Positions 12,242-21,205 of a DNA stretch of 64,000 nucleotides are shown here, one piece after another; the first letter of the stretch is position 1; each line of letters begins with the position of its first letter. The notes below the pieces were generated by a model that had not been told where the DNA came from, ran no database searches, and saw only the letters and a program-made list of their open reading frames with translations. This DNA comes from an uncultured Candidatus Saccharibacteria bacterium (GTDB taxonomy: Bacteria; Patescibacteriota; Saccharimonadia; Saccharimonadales; Saccharimonadaceae): assembly GCA_946406315.1 (NCBI GenBank), contig CAMJKD010000003.1, positions 43,752 to 107,751 of the forward strand, given 5' to 3'. The translations under genes were made by a program, and so were the position numbers.

Positions 12242-13039
12242 TTGAGAGTTAGGAATATAGAAGTGGGACCTCGCATTGGCGAAGCTTCGAAGTTCCGAAT
12301 TTACCTTGGCGCGATGGATGGCGGACAGTCTGTAATCTTGAAAGTGGCGAAGACATTTAAAGATGGCGACATTCTCGCTGGAGAAGCCAGCGAATTCAAT
12401 ATTCTGAGCTCTTTTGCGGAGCAGATAGCGAAGCTTGAAGCGAATCAAGGCGGAGGCAACTCCCACTACGACTGGCTTTTTGCGAAACTACTGTCTTCGT
12501 TTATGGAACCAACTCAGGGGGATCGTCGTATTAACGTCTTTATGGCGCCCGATACTGACATTGGTGAGTTATTCCCGTTAACGAAGCTACACGCCGAAGT
12601 CGAAATTGATACTCGTACAAGTATCTGGATTTTTGGACGTTTTCTTAAGTTTTATAGCTTTTTCGAGCTATTAGCAGCCTCGGGAGATAATCCTATTGCC
12701 AGATACCCAATCTTCTCGCCCGATGATTATCTTATTGGGCCAGAAAAGCACCGTTTAATCTACTACAACTTCTCTGGAGATATAGCAGATGTGGTGGCCG
12801 ACGACTTTGTCAGGGCTATCTCGAAGTTTATTCTCGACTGGGTTGTTGTTGGGGATAGTTCCTCCGAGCAGGAATATCTTGAACTGCTTGAGGATTTTTC
12901 GGAGTTTGGTCGCAATTCGTTTGAACAAGCCCATAGAGATCTCTATACACTTGTAAAAAGGTGTTGGGGGATTCAATATTATCCTTTTACTTATCGCAAA
13001 CACGATACTGGCATTTGGAAAAAAATTGAGGAGGATTAA
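12242..13039 (+). CDS. Protein-kinase-like (possibly pseudokinase) protein
   Basis: IGEASKFRIYLGAMDGGQSVILKVAKTF...GEASEFNIL resembles a Gly-rich loop, VAxK lysine and alphaC Glu; likely TTG start 12242 after ggaaaggaag (track start 12233 overlaps the RBS). Confidence 0.5.
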   Translation: MRVRNIEVGPRIGEASKFRIYLGAMDGGQSVILKVAKTFKDGDILAGEASEFNILSSFAEQIAKLEANQGGGNSHYDWLFAKLLSSFMEPTQGDRRINVFMAPDTDIGELFPLTKLHAEVEIDTRTSIWIFGRFLKFYSFFELLAASGDNPIARYPIFSPDDYLIGPEKHRLIYYNFSGDIADVVADDFVRAISKFILDWVVVGDSSSEQEYLELLEDFSEFGRNSFEQAHRDLYTLVKRCWGIQYYPFTYRKHDTGIWKKIEED

Positions 13040-13041
13040 GG

Positions 13042-14139
13042 ATGGGATATGGAACCTTTTCTGTAGACAGCTACCAGCAGGCACGCCGCGATTATGGCGT
13101 CACTCAGAGCACTAATGTAACCAGGCAGGCGGAAGAACGCGCTCGGCAGACCGGACATCTCAGCGAGATTGTAGACCCTGCCGTTAGCCCGATTCGACGT
13201 TCCAAGATTCGCCTGAACCCTCGCCGGAAGAAGTGGATTGCTACGCTTGGCTGCCCGATGGATATTGAAGTCAGTTGCGATACCACTGGATCTATGGGCG
13301 GCGAAGTTGACACGGAAATGAATGTTCTTCCTGAGCTATACGACGCTGTGGCTAAGGTTTTGCCAGGATATGACCCGCAACTTTGTCTAGGCATTTTCGG
13401 CGATTGCGGCGATGATTTCGTTATGTGTCGCCCTCAGTTTGAAATGGAGGCACCTAAGATTGTAAATTATCTTAAGGAAATGGCGCCTCAGCGCGGTGGA
13501 AACGGCAATCACGGAGAAGATCCTCAGTATGCCATGTTCGCGCGCGCCTATCTGACCGATGCTTACACTAATCGTATTGGTCTTAAAGGATATCACTTTA
13601 TCGTTACGGATGAGCCTTACCATAATCATTTGCGAAGGGAAGAAATTCGGCGCATTTTCGGAAGTGAAATCTTCGAAAACGAGTTAAAAGATATGCGAAG
13701 CGAGCTTCCTTCTGTCGATGATATGGTGAGCGAACTGAAACGGAAAACACATCAGTTTGTTCTGGTAATGAGCGACTACTACTATAATGATACAATCGAT
13801 CTTTGGAGTTGCCTCTGTGGCGAAAAATCCGTTATCATTATCGATTCCACCTCACAGTTGCCGGCGGTTATCTCCGCTATCATTGGATTGACCGAAGGCA
13901 CAATTGAGGTGGTCGAACTAGAGGAGCATCTCGGCTTGTTTGGTAATGACCGCCTGATTAGGCAGCTTTCCAGTATCGATATCGGCGCACAGGCGAAACT
14001 TCGTCATGCGTTGCCGCATCCGGTTCCTAAAGCGGGCGATATTTTCGCTAATAAGGGTGATATCTGGCCAATTCGACCAGGAGAGGCCTCCGATGATGAT
14101 AAATCCGTGGAACCTCCAGACCGTATTGAGTATTTATAA
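13042..14139 (+). CDS. von Willebrand factor A (vWA)-like domain protein
   Basis: MDIEVSCDTTGSMGG (MIDAS-like D-x-T-x-S), followed by alternating hydrophobic strands; RBS gaggagg; 2 nt after the previous stop. Confidence 0.7.
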   Translation: MGYGTFSVDSYQQARRDYGVTQSTNVTRQAEERARQTGHLSEIVDPAVSPIRRSKIRLNPRRKKWIATLGCPMDIEVSCDTTGSMGGEVDTEMNVLPELYDAVAKVLPGYDPQLCLGIFGDCGDDFVMCRPQFEMEAPKIVNYLKEMAPQRGGNGNHGEDPQYAMFARAYLTDAYTNRIGLKGYHFIVTDEPYHNHLRREEIRRIFGSEIFENELKDMRSELPSVDDMVSELKRKTHQFVLVMSDYYYNDTIDLWSCLCGEKSVIIIDSTSQLPAVISAIIGLTEGTIEVVELEEHLGLFGNDRLIRQLSSIDIGAQAKLRHALPHPVPKAGDIFANKGDIWPIRPGEASDDDKSVEPPDRIEYL

Positions 14140-14187
14140 TCAAGATCTATTAACAATCTGGTTCTAAAAGACTCTAGGAGGTGTATT

Positions 14188-15507
14188 ATGCTTGAGAAAA
14201 TTTACGTCGTTACCGACCTCGGTCCAGGTGACGGAGGTAAGGGTAGTATAGTACATACGCTTTCGTGCAATCTTGACGCTTCTGTCATTATTAAGCGCGG
14301 AGGCGCACAGGGCTCTCATGGCGTGCGTACCTCCTACGGAGAAAACTTCAATTTCTCACAATGGGGTTGCGGGACGCTAGAGGGGGTACCGACTTTTTTA
14401 TCTGAACAAATGGTAATTTCACCAGTTGGTCTCAGCAATGAGTCCGAAGCCTTGAAGCGACTTGGCATCTACGATCCATTCGTGCTTTTGTCCTGTGATC
14501 CGGCTTGCATATCAGCTACACCTTTTCATCGGATTTCATCTCAACTCGAAGAACTTCTGCTTGGAGATAATCCGCGCGGCACAATCGGAACTGGCGTTGG
14601 CCAAGCTTATCGTATGTCCAAAACACTTGGAGAAGCGGCAACGATTCGGGCTTTCGAACTAAAGAATCGTGAAATTGTCCGCACCAAACTTCAAAAGCAA
14701 CTTGATTATTACAGAGAAAGGTATGCCAAAATCTCTCGAAAAGATGGCTTGCCTAACGATGCTGAATTAATCGACGAGAATCTTAGCTTACTTTATGACG
14801 ACGGATTTTTACCGTATTGTCTTGATTTATTTGAGGACATAGGCAAGAAGCTTCGTTTAGAAAGTTTAGACGAGGTTCTAAAAGGCGATGGTTTAGGTAT
14901 AGTCGAATGTTCGCATGGAGTTCTTACTGACGCAGAAACGGGGCTAAAGCCTCACGTAAGCGCAATTAGGACTCTCCCGAAGTTCACTACAGAAATGTTA
15001 AGAACGGCAGGTTATGATGGCGAAATCGTCAATTATGCCGTTCATCGTGCCTATGAAATCCGTCATGGGGCCGGCCCGATGCCGACTTATGATCCAGAGT
15101 TCACGTCACGGATGCTTCCGGGCAGTCACAAAGATGAAAATCGCTGGCAAGGCATCGTCCGTGCCGGAGCACTTGATCTGAATCTTATGCGGTATGCCCT
15201 TGACACAAGTGGCGACGTGACGTTTGACGGGCTTTGCCTTACCTGGTTTGATCAAGTTTTGGCATGCAATCGCATTTGGTCGCTCTGTATTAATTATAAA
15301 AATGCACCAGCGACCGGCGAATCATATGTCGATTTTCTCAAAAGGGCTGAGCCTAACATAATTGAATATTTCATCGAGAAACCTATTCTAAAGCGGGAGC
15401 TTTTCGAATTCATCGGCGACACGCTCGATAAGTTCTTAAATATTCCGCTTAAGTTACTCTCAATTGGGCCAACCGAGCTAGACAAAGTCAGCTCGAATAA
15501 AGAATAA
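14188..15507 (+). CDS. Divergent adenylosuccinate synthetase (PurA)-like protein
   Basis: IYVVTDLGPGDGGKGSIVHTL...IIKRGGAQGSHGV...GTIGTGVGQAYR aligns by eye with PurA GDEGKGK...GGHNAGH...GTTGRGIGPAY; RBS aggagg. Confidence 0.75.
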   Translation: MLEKIYVVTDLGPGDGGKGSIVHTLSCNLDASVIIKRGGAQGSHGVRTSYGENFNFSQWGCGTLEGVPTFLSEQMVISPVGLSNESEALKRLGIYDPFVLLSCDPACISATPFHRISSQLEELLLGDNPRGTIGTGVGQAYRMSKTLGEAATIRAFELKNREIVRTKLQKQLDYYRERYAKISRKDGLPNDAELIDENLSLLYDDGFLPYCLDLFEDIGKKLRLESLDEVLKGDGLGIVECSHGVLTDAETGLKPHVSAIRTLPKFTTEMLRTAGYDGEIVNYAVHRAYEIRHGAGPMPTYDPEFTSRMLPGSHKDENRWQGIVRAGALDLNLMRYALDTSGDVTFDGLCLTWFDQVLACNRIWSLCINYKNAPATGESYVDFLKRAEPNIIEYFIEKPILKRELFEFIGDTLDKFLNIPLKLLSIGPTELDKVSSNKE

Positions 15508-15520
15508 AGGAGGAAAACCC

Positions 15521-16708
15521 ATGAGTGAAGAAATTAAGAATGTTGTTTCTGAGTCCGAAACTGAGCCCGCAGCTACTACTGTTGCGGATGATGTTTACGC
15601 TAAGCTTGTCGAATATGGCGCCGATAAAGCTATAATCGATAAGATTGTCAATGATCTCGGCGTTGAGACGCTCGAGGATCTGGCGATGCTGGATGAGGGA
15701 GAACTTACTGGCGCCGGCATTAAGCTGGTAAAAGCGAGGAAGCTTCTGGCCGAACTGAGCAATGCTACGGAATCGACTCCGACCGAGAAAGTTGCTGCTT
15801 CTGCGATGGCATTTTCGACCGATTTCAATTCCATCCTGCCGACCGTACCCGACGGGGGTTCTTGGCTGAACTCCCTGCGTCTGGGTGGCGTCCTGAAGGT
15901 GGATCCGAATACTAATATCGCAGCAATCCGTGCCGCACTGGCAGATCACTGCGGTCTCTATCGAATCCCGGACAAACTCGTCAATCTGATGGAGGCGTAC
16001 GCCGATGAAAGCGATGAGCCCGTAAATGATTTGTTCTTCCAGCTGCGCGATCAGATTACAAAACGTGATTATGCTGAGCTGTTCTCGGCCACGAAGGGTC
16101 TGACAGGAGCTTTCGCCACCAAGAAGCGTCGCGAAATGTTCCTGAACAGAGTCGGCGATGATCTCTGGAATGCAATCCGTGAGGCATATCTTCAGCTCGA
16201 CGCTTGGTATAACGCGATGATGGCCGCACAGAACAACCCCAACGTACTGTTTTCTGCCATTACCGGCGTACTGAACGGTGGCGGCATTGGTGTCGGTCTG
16301 AATATTCCGCCGACTGACGGTGTACGCGATGCTGGCGATACTCTGAAAAATGCAATCAACCACGTATTCCGCGGCACCGGCGCACCAGTTGCGGCCGCTC
16401 TCGCACTTGATGCGATGGAGATCGTAAAGGTACTCGATAACCGCGACCTTCCGGCGATGATTGGCGTAGCCAACCGTGATCAGATGCTGCGCAAGCTCGG
16501 GGTTAATATTTCCCCGAATTACGCCCGTCTGGAGCAGAACCTGGTTCGCTTCGTACTCAGCTATATCGAATTCAGCGATAATGGCGCCGCGAATGAAGTG
16601 CAGTACCTGTCCTCGCTGTGGCAGCTGGGCGCGCAGATCAACTGGGACAGCCTGATCGGCAAGACCAGCACTGGTGTCAGCAGCATCGGAGGCAAGCGCG
16701 AGCTGTAA
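15521..16708 (+). CDS. Hypothetical protein with N-terminal SAM-like helical domain
   Basis: KLVEYGADKAIIDKIVNDLGVETLEDLAMLDEGELTGAGIKLVKARKLLAEL resembles SAM/HhH domains; RBS aaaggagg. Confidence 0.6.
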   Translation: MSEEIKNVVSESETEPAATTVADDVYAKLVEYGADKAIIDKIVNDLGVETLEDLAMLDEGELTGAGIKLVKARKLLAELSNATESTPTEKVAASAMAFSTDFNSILPTVPDGGSWLNSLRLGGVLKVDPNTNIAAIRAALADHCGLYRIPDKLVNLMEAYADESDEPVNDLFFQLRDQITKRDYAELFSATKGLTGAFATKKRREMFLNRVGDDLWNAIREAYLQLDAWYNAMMAAQNNPNVLFSAITGVLNGGGIGVGLNIPPTDGVRDAGDTLKNAINHVFRGTGAPVAAALALDAMEIVKVLDNRDLPAMIGVANRDQMLRKLGVNISPNYARLEQNLVRFVLSYIEFSDNGAANEVQYLSSLWQLGAQINWDSLIGKTSTGVSSIGGKREL

Positions 16709-16743
16709 TTATCTTCGTCTTTAGAATCTGAAACTATCAAAAA

Positions 16744-16766
16744 GGGACCCTCTCGTAGGGTCCCAT
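16744..16766. terminator. Terminator hairpin between convergent genes
   Basis: gggaccctctcgtagggtccc, A-rich before and T-rich after. Confidence 0.75.
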
Positions 16767-16776
16767 TTTCATGACC

Positions 16777-17961
16777 TTAAAGCCAAACATACTTTGCATA
16801 AAGCATAGTTGCTATTCGACGATACTCGTCGATATAGAACGGGCAATCGCCATCCATTTCTGGCGGAATATAGAATTCGTCTATCCCGGTAAACCTAGAG
16901 AAACCTTTATGAAGTAGGCGACATTGGAGCAAATCGCTTTCAAGACGCTCAATCGCCTGGCGCCTAATCTCGGGATATGAAATATAGTATACCGAATCGG
17001 TATAGATGCCCGTTATCTGATTTGCTATCTGTTCCAGCTCATCTGTAACAGCATAGCCACCAAGCCATATGGTATTGAAATAGACATGTGTAGCGTGGGG
17101 GCTTCCGGGTCTAAATTCAGGATCTAGCTCTAATTGTTGCAATGTCCAGATGTCTAAATCCGAGTATATAGTTCCATATCCTTTGAGTTGAGATCCGCCA
17201 ACAAGAACGATTTCGGACGGTTCTAATCGCGACGATATTTCTTCAAGTTGATGCTCAATCACAGGAATGTTATCAGAGAACGGACCTTCGAGCTTAGCTG
17301 TCGGAGTTAAAGGCGTCGAAGACTTATTGCGCTCATTGAGCCATTCTAGCCGTTTTTTTGAGATATAAAGCGGCTCGGGTTTCTTCCTTGCGGGCAAATG
17401 AGCGGTTTTCGAAGTTAGTTTGTACAAATCTTCGTACCTCAGGATTTTATTCAGACGAATGTATTCCCAGGTATCTTTAAAGCTCTGGAGTAATACTCCA
17501 TCGTTGCTATTATCTCTCAGGATTTTTAAGATTTGTCGGTCATTTATATATCCGTATTTAAGTAGCCACGGCGTAAGATGGGCGCATTTTACAACACGCT
17601 CAAGTCCACCGCGCGGCCTAGCGTCAGGCTCGAGCCAATCACCGACGTGAAAATTCTCGCGCACATCTCTTACATTGAGAAGTCTGTACCACGCATCGAC
17701 ATATGCTCTTTTGAATGTCTCTGGGGCGTCTTCGAGGAATCTTAACGGAAGATATAGTAAAATTCTTTCAGAGTCCCTGTTCCAAAGCAAATCTTCACAG
17801 GCACTATAATAGCATTCACGTTCAAGCGGTATATCGCGAGCGTTTCTCGGATTAGCCTCAAGGAAACGACAAATGTCTTCGGCCGCCCTCTTTCGCGTCC
17901 CTAAGCCATTATTTGCGGCATTATATCTTCGCTCAATTGCTGGTATCAATAATTTAATCAC
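16777..17961 (-). CDS. Nucleotidyltransferase-fold protein
   Basis: EIVLVGGSQLKGYGTIYSDLDIWTLQ matches the polymerase-beta-type NTase pattern hG[GS]x(9-13)DhD. Confidence 0.65.
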   Translation of the reverse strand: MIKLLIPAIERRYNAANNGLGTRKRAAEDICRFLEANPRNARDIPLERECYYSACEDLLWNRDSERILLYLPLRFLEDAPETFKRAYVDAWYRLLNVRDVRENFHVGDWLEPDARPRGGLERVVKCAHLTPWLLKYGYINDRQILKILRDNSNDGVLLQSFKDTWEYIRLNKILRYEDLYKLTSKTAHLPARKKPEPLYISKKRLEWLNERNKSSTPLTPTAKLEGPFSDNIPVIEHQLEEISSRLEPSEIVLVGGSQLKGYGTIYSDLDIWTLQQLELDPEFRPGSPHATHVYFNTIWLGGYAVTDELEQIANQITGIYTDSVYYISYPEIRRQAIERLESDLLQCRLLHKGFSRFTGIDEFYIPPEMDGDCPFYIDEYRRIATMLYAKYVWL

Positions 17962-18139
17962 AGAATACCCCCCTTTCGGTCATTTTAATGTGCTAGAACA
18001 TATATTATATAATAATTATAGCAATATATCCATAGTTAATATTGACAAAATAAGCAAATGTACTATTATATACACAACAAAGGGGTGTTCCTTTAGAGCT
18101 TAATTCAATCTAGTAGAATAAAAAACGGGGGTGAAATAA

Positions 18140-18322
18140 ATGAATAAAAAAGAATTTATAGTCGATATTGTGGGGGTCATTCTTAACGCATTTGCTGCCG
18201 GATTAGGTGTCGCAAATGCTCTTATAAATGACGCGTCATACTGGATTCTTTTTGGATTTAATATTGCATTTGCGATTATTTGTGCACTTCGCGCATATGC
18301 ACTTTATGTCTCCGACAATTAA
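18140..18322 (+). CDS. Small two-helix membrane protein (60 aa)
   Basis: RBS gggggtg before ATG; hydrophobic; terminator-like gagcccataagggctcttttt follows. Confidence 0.6.
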   Translation: MNKKEFIVDIVGVILNAFAAGLGVANALINDASYWILFGFNIAFAIICALRAYALYVSDN

Positions 18323-18509
18323 GCCACACCGAGCCCATAAGGGCTCTTTTTATCTCTTAAATTTGTTTGACAAAATACGTTCATCTATGCTATAATCCGT
18401 CTCGTATATTATCAACGTAACGGTCGCATTGGCGCAAGAGGTACTGGTCCGTCAATTGACGGAGACCACTCATAAGCCAATCGATTTTAATGGGAAAGGA
18501 CGCCCACAG

Positions 18510-19130
18510 ATGAAAATCATCCTCGGCACCAAGATTGGTATGACCCAGATCATCGGCGATGACGGTGTAGTTACTCCTGTAACTATCCTTCAAGCCGGCC
18601 CATGCACAGTGACTCAGACTAAGTCGGTCGAAAAAGACGGCTATAGCGCTGTGCAATTGGCATTTGGTCAGGGTAAGAATCTGAGCAAGGCCGTGTCCGG
18701 ACACGTCAAAAAATCCGGAAAAGATATCAACCCTAAACACATCCGTGAATTCCGCGTCGAGAATATCCCAGAAGATGTCACGCTTGGTAGCGAAATAACC
18801 GTCGCCAGCTTTACGCTTGGTGATAAGGTCCAAGTTACAGGTACGAGCAAAGGTAAGGGCTTTGCCGGTACCGTTAAGCGCCACAACTTCATGGAATCTC
18901 GTAACACGCACGGTTTCAAAGGTGACATTCGCAAGGTCGGTTCCATTGGTTCCATGTATCCCCAGAAGGTCTTCAAGGGCAAGAAGATGGCTGGTCGGAT
19001 GGGTCATGACCGTGTAACCGTCAAGAACCTCGTTGTCTCCTATATCGACACCGATCACAACCTTATTGGTCTCAAAGGCGCTGTGCCTGGTCCAAACAAA
19101 GGTCTCGTAATGGTGGAGGGAAAGGACTAA
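18510..19130 (+). CDS. rplC: 50S ribosomal protein L3
   Basis: MKIILGTKIGMTQI; start moved from track 18429 to ATG 18510 after gggaaagga. Confidence 0.97.
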   Translation: MKIILGTKIGMTQIIGDDGVVTPVTILQAGPCTVTQTKSVEKDGYSAVQLAFGQGKNLSKAVSGHVKKSGKDINPKHIREFRVENIPEDVTLGSEITVASFTLGDKVQVTGTSKGKGFAGTVKRHNFMESRNTHGFKGDIRKVGSIGSMYPQKVFKGKKMAGRMGHDRVTVKNLVVSYIDTDHNLIGLKGAVPGPNKGLVMVEGKD

Positions 19131-19131
19131 T

Positions 19132-19734
19132 ATGGCAGAAGCAAAATTGAATAAAGACGTATTTGGTCTTTCCGTCGATAATCATGAGCTCGTCAAACTA
19201 GCTTATGATACCTATCTCGCCAACTCTCGTAGTTCTCACGCTAAGACTCTTAAGCGTGGCGAAGTTCGTGGTGGTGGTAAGAAGCCATGGAAGCAGAAAG
19301 GTACCGGTCGTGCTCGTTTTGGTAGCACCCGTAACCCAATTTGGCGCCATGGTGGTGTAGCTTTTGGTCGCACTGGCGAAGAAAACTTCACCAAGAAAAT
19401 CAGCAAGAGCAGCAAGCTTCTCGCTGTACGCCAAGCTCTCAGTATGCAGAATGCTGACAAAGCTGTCGTAACGATTGCAAAGTTTGACGCCAAAAGCGGC
19501 AAAACTAAAGATGCAGTCAAAGAACTAAAATTAGAAGCTGGTAAGAACTACCTCCTCGTAGTTCCTGAGAAAACCGACGAGATTCTTCGCGCTACTAACA
19601 ATATCGCAAATCTCAAGGTCGTCCGCCCAACTTATCTAAATGTCTTCGATATCCTCAACGCAGATCAAATCATCATCGTTGAGGCTGCTCTCGAGCAAAT
19701 CGAAAACTGGCTTATCGGAAAGGAGAACGCATAA
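19132..19734 (+). CDS. rplD: 50S ribosomal protein L4
   Basis: Motif and synteny (GGGKKPWKQKGTGRAR). Confidence 0.97.
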   Translation: MAEAKLNKDVFGLSVDNHELVKLAYDTYLANSRSSHAKTLKRGEVRGGGKKPWKQKGTGRARFGSTRNPIWRHGGVAFGRTGEENFTKKISKSSKLLAVRQALSMQNADKAVVTIAKFDAKSGKTKDAVKELKLEAGKNYLLVVPEKTDEILRATNNIANLKVVRPTYLNVFDILNADQIIIVEAALEQIENWLIGKENA

Positions 19735-20069
19735 TGTTAATTCGTCCTATCGCAACCGAAAAAGCCTATCATGAGCAAACCAAGCGCGGTTATATGTTTG
19801 TCGTCCCAAACAACGCTAGCAAACAAGCCGTCGCAAAACAGGTTTCCGAACAATTTAACGTAACAGTCACTTCCGTTCGTATCAGCGTGCGCAAAGGTAA
19901 AGCAACTCGCTTCAGCCGTGGTAAGCATGCATATCCTGGTACAGCTTATCGTCAAGATAAGAAAATCGCTTTCGTCACTTTGAAGGAAGGCGATAAGATT
20001 AAAATCTTTGACGAGGAGCCAGTAGCAGAAGCTGACGATAAGAAATCCGACAAGAAAGGGGATAAATAA
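19734..20069 (+). CDS. rplW: 50S ribosomal protein L23
   Basis: LIRPIATEKAY; synteny. Confidence 0.96.
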   Translation: MLIRPIATEKAYHEQTKRGYMFVVPNNASKQAVAKQVSEQFNVTVTSVRISVRKGKATRFSRGKHAYPGTAYRQDKKIAFVTLKEGDKIKIFDEEPVAEADDKKSDKKGDK

Positions 20070-20905
20070 TGGCTATTAAAGCATATCGCCCAACTACGCC
20101 GGCTCAACGTCAGAAAACAACCCAAGATTTTGATCAGATTACTACTCGTAAGCCACTCAAAAGCTTGGTAAAGAGCAAAAAGCAACAAGCCGGTAAGAAT
20201 AACTCCGGTCGCATTACGGTTCGCCATCGTGGTGGCGGCGTCAAGCGTCATTATCGTATCTTGACTCACAATCTTCCAGCAGGTCTTACCCTCAAGATTG
20301 AAGAGATCGAATACGATCCAAACCGCAGTGCACGCATTGCTCGCGTCAAAGACCAGAACGGTGTATATTACTATATTCTCGCCGATACCAACATGTCTAA
20401 AGGTGCCGAGATTCAAACTGGCGACGAAGCTCCAATTGAGACTTCTAACCGTATGACTCTCGAGCAAATCCCAGTTGGTACTCAGGTTTACGCAATTGAA
20501 TTAACCCCAGGTAGAGGTGCCCAAATGGTACGTGCCGCTGGTGCTTCCGCCCAACTTATGGCCAAAGAAGATGGCTATGCCACTCTTCGTATGCCATCCG
20601 GCGAAGTTCGCAAGGTTCTAACCACTTGCACGGCAAGTATTGGCACCGTCGGCAACGTTCAGCATCAAAACATCAAGATTGGTTCTGCTGGCCGCAAACG
20701 ACGTAAAGGTATTCGTCCAACTGTCCGTGGTGTTGTAATGAACGCCGCCGATCACCCTCATGGTGGTGGTGACGGTGGTCGCCACGGTTCCGGTAAGGCT
20801 CCGCGTACTCCATGGGGTCAACTTACCTTGGGTTATCGTACTCGTCATAATAAGAAAACTAACAAGATGATTGTTCGCAGTCGTCATGAAGGAAAGAGGA
20901 GATAG
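20069..20905 (+). CDS. rplB: 50S ribosomal protein L2
   Basis: GRITVRHRGGGVKRHYR...NAADHPHGGGDGGRHGSGKAPRTPWG. Confidence 0.98.
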   Translation: MAIKAYRPTTPAQRQKTTQDFDQITTRKPLKSLVKSKKQQAGKNNSGRITVRHRGGGVKRHYRILTHNLPAGLTLKIEEIEYDPNRSARIARVKDQNGVYYYILADTNMSKGAEIQTGDEAPIETSNRMTLEQIPVGTQVYAIELTPGRGAQMVRAAGASAQLMAKEDGYATLRMPSGEVRKVLTTCTASIGTVGNVQHQNIKIGSAGRKRRKGIRPTVRGVVMNAADHPHGGGDGGRHGSGKAPRTPWGQLTLGYRTRHNKKTNKMIVRSRHEGKRR

Positions 20906-20908
20906 TCT

Positions 20909-21202
20909 ATGTCTAGATCTCTTAAGAAGGGCCTTTATGTGGACGCCAAGCTTCAGAAGAAAATTGAAGCGCTTTCCGCTGAAGACCGCACTATTATCAA
21001 GACCTGGGCCCGTGAATCTACTATCAGCCCAGAAATGGTTAGCCGCACAATAGCTGTCCATAATGGCCGCGTTCATGTTCCAGTATTTATTACAGAAAAC
21101 ATGGTTGGTCATAAGCTCGGCGAATTTGCTCCAACTCGTAAGTTTAAGCGCCACGGCGGCAAGAAAGCCGCTGAAGCCGCAGCTGCAAAGAAGGGGGCAT
21201 AA
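20909..21202 (+). CDS. rpsS: 30S ribosomal protein S19
   Basis: [11 protein letters not shown]...synteny. Confidence 0.97.
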   Translation: MSRSLKKGLYVDAKLQKKIEALSAEDRTIIKTWARESTISPEMVSRTIAVHNGRVHVPVFITENMVGHKLGEFAPTRKFKRHGGKKAAEAAAAKKGA

Positions 21203-21205
21203 TCT

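Noticed and set aside
12134-12466. 110-aa minus-strand ORF
   Set aside because: Mostly antisense to the kinase-like gene; the coding-like remnant in this area is in a different frame (11989-12195)
15488-16363. 291-aa minus-strand ORF
   Set aside because: Antisense to the 15521 gene, which has the strong SD and domain-like sequence
18429-18509. N-terminal extension of L3 (TTG start)
   Set aside because: Extension overlaps likely leader/RBS region; canonical L3 starts at ATG 18510
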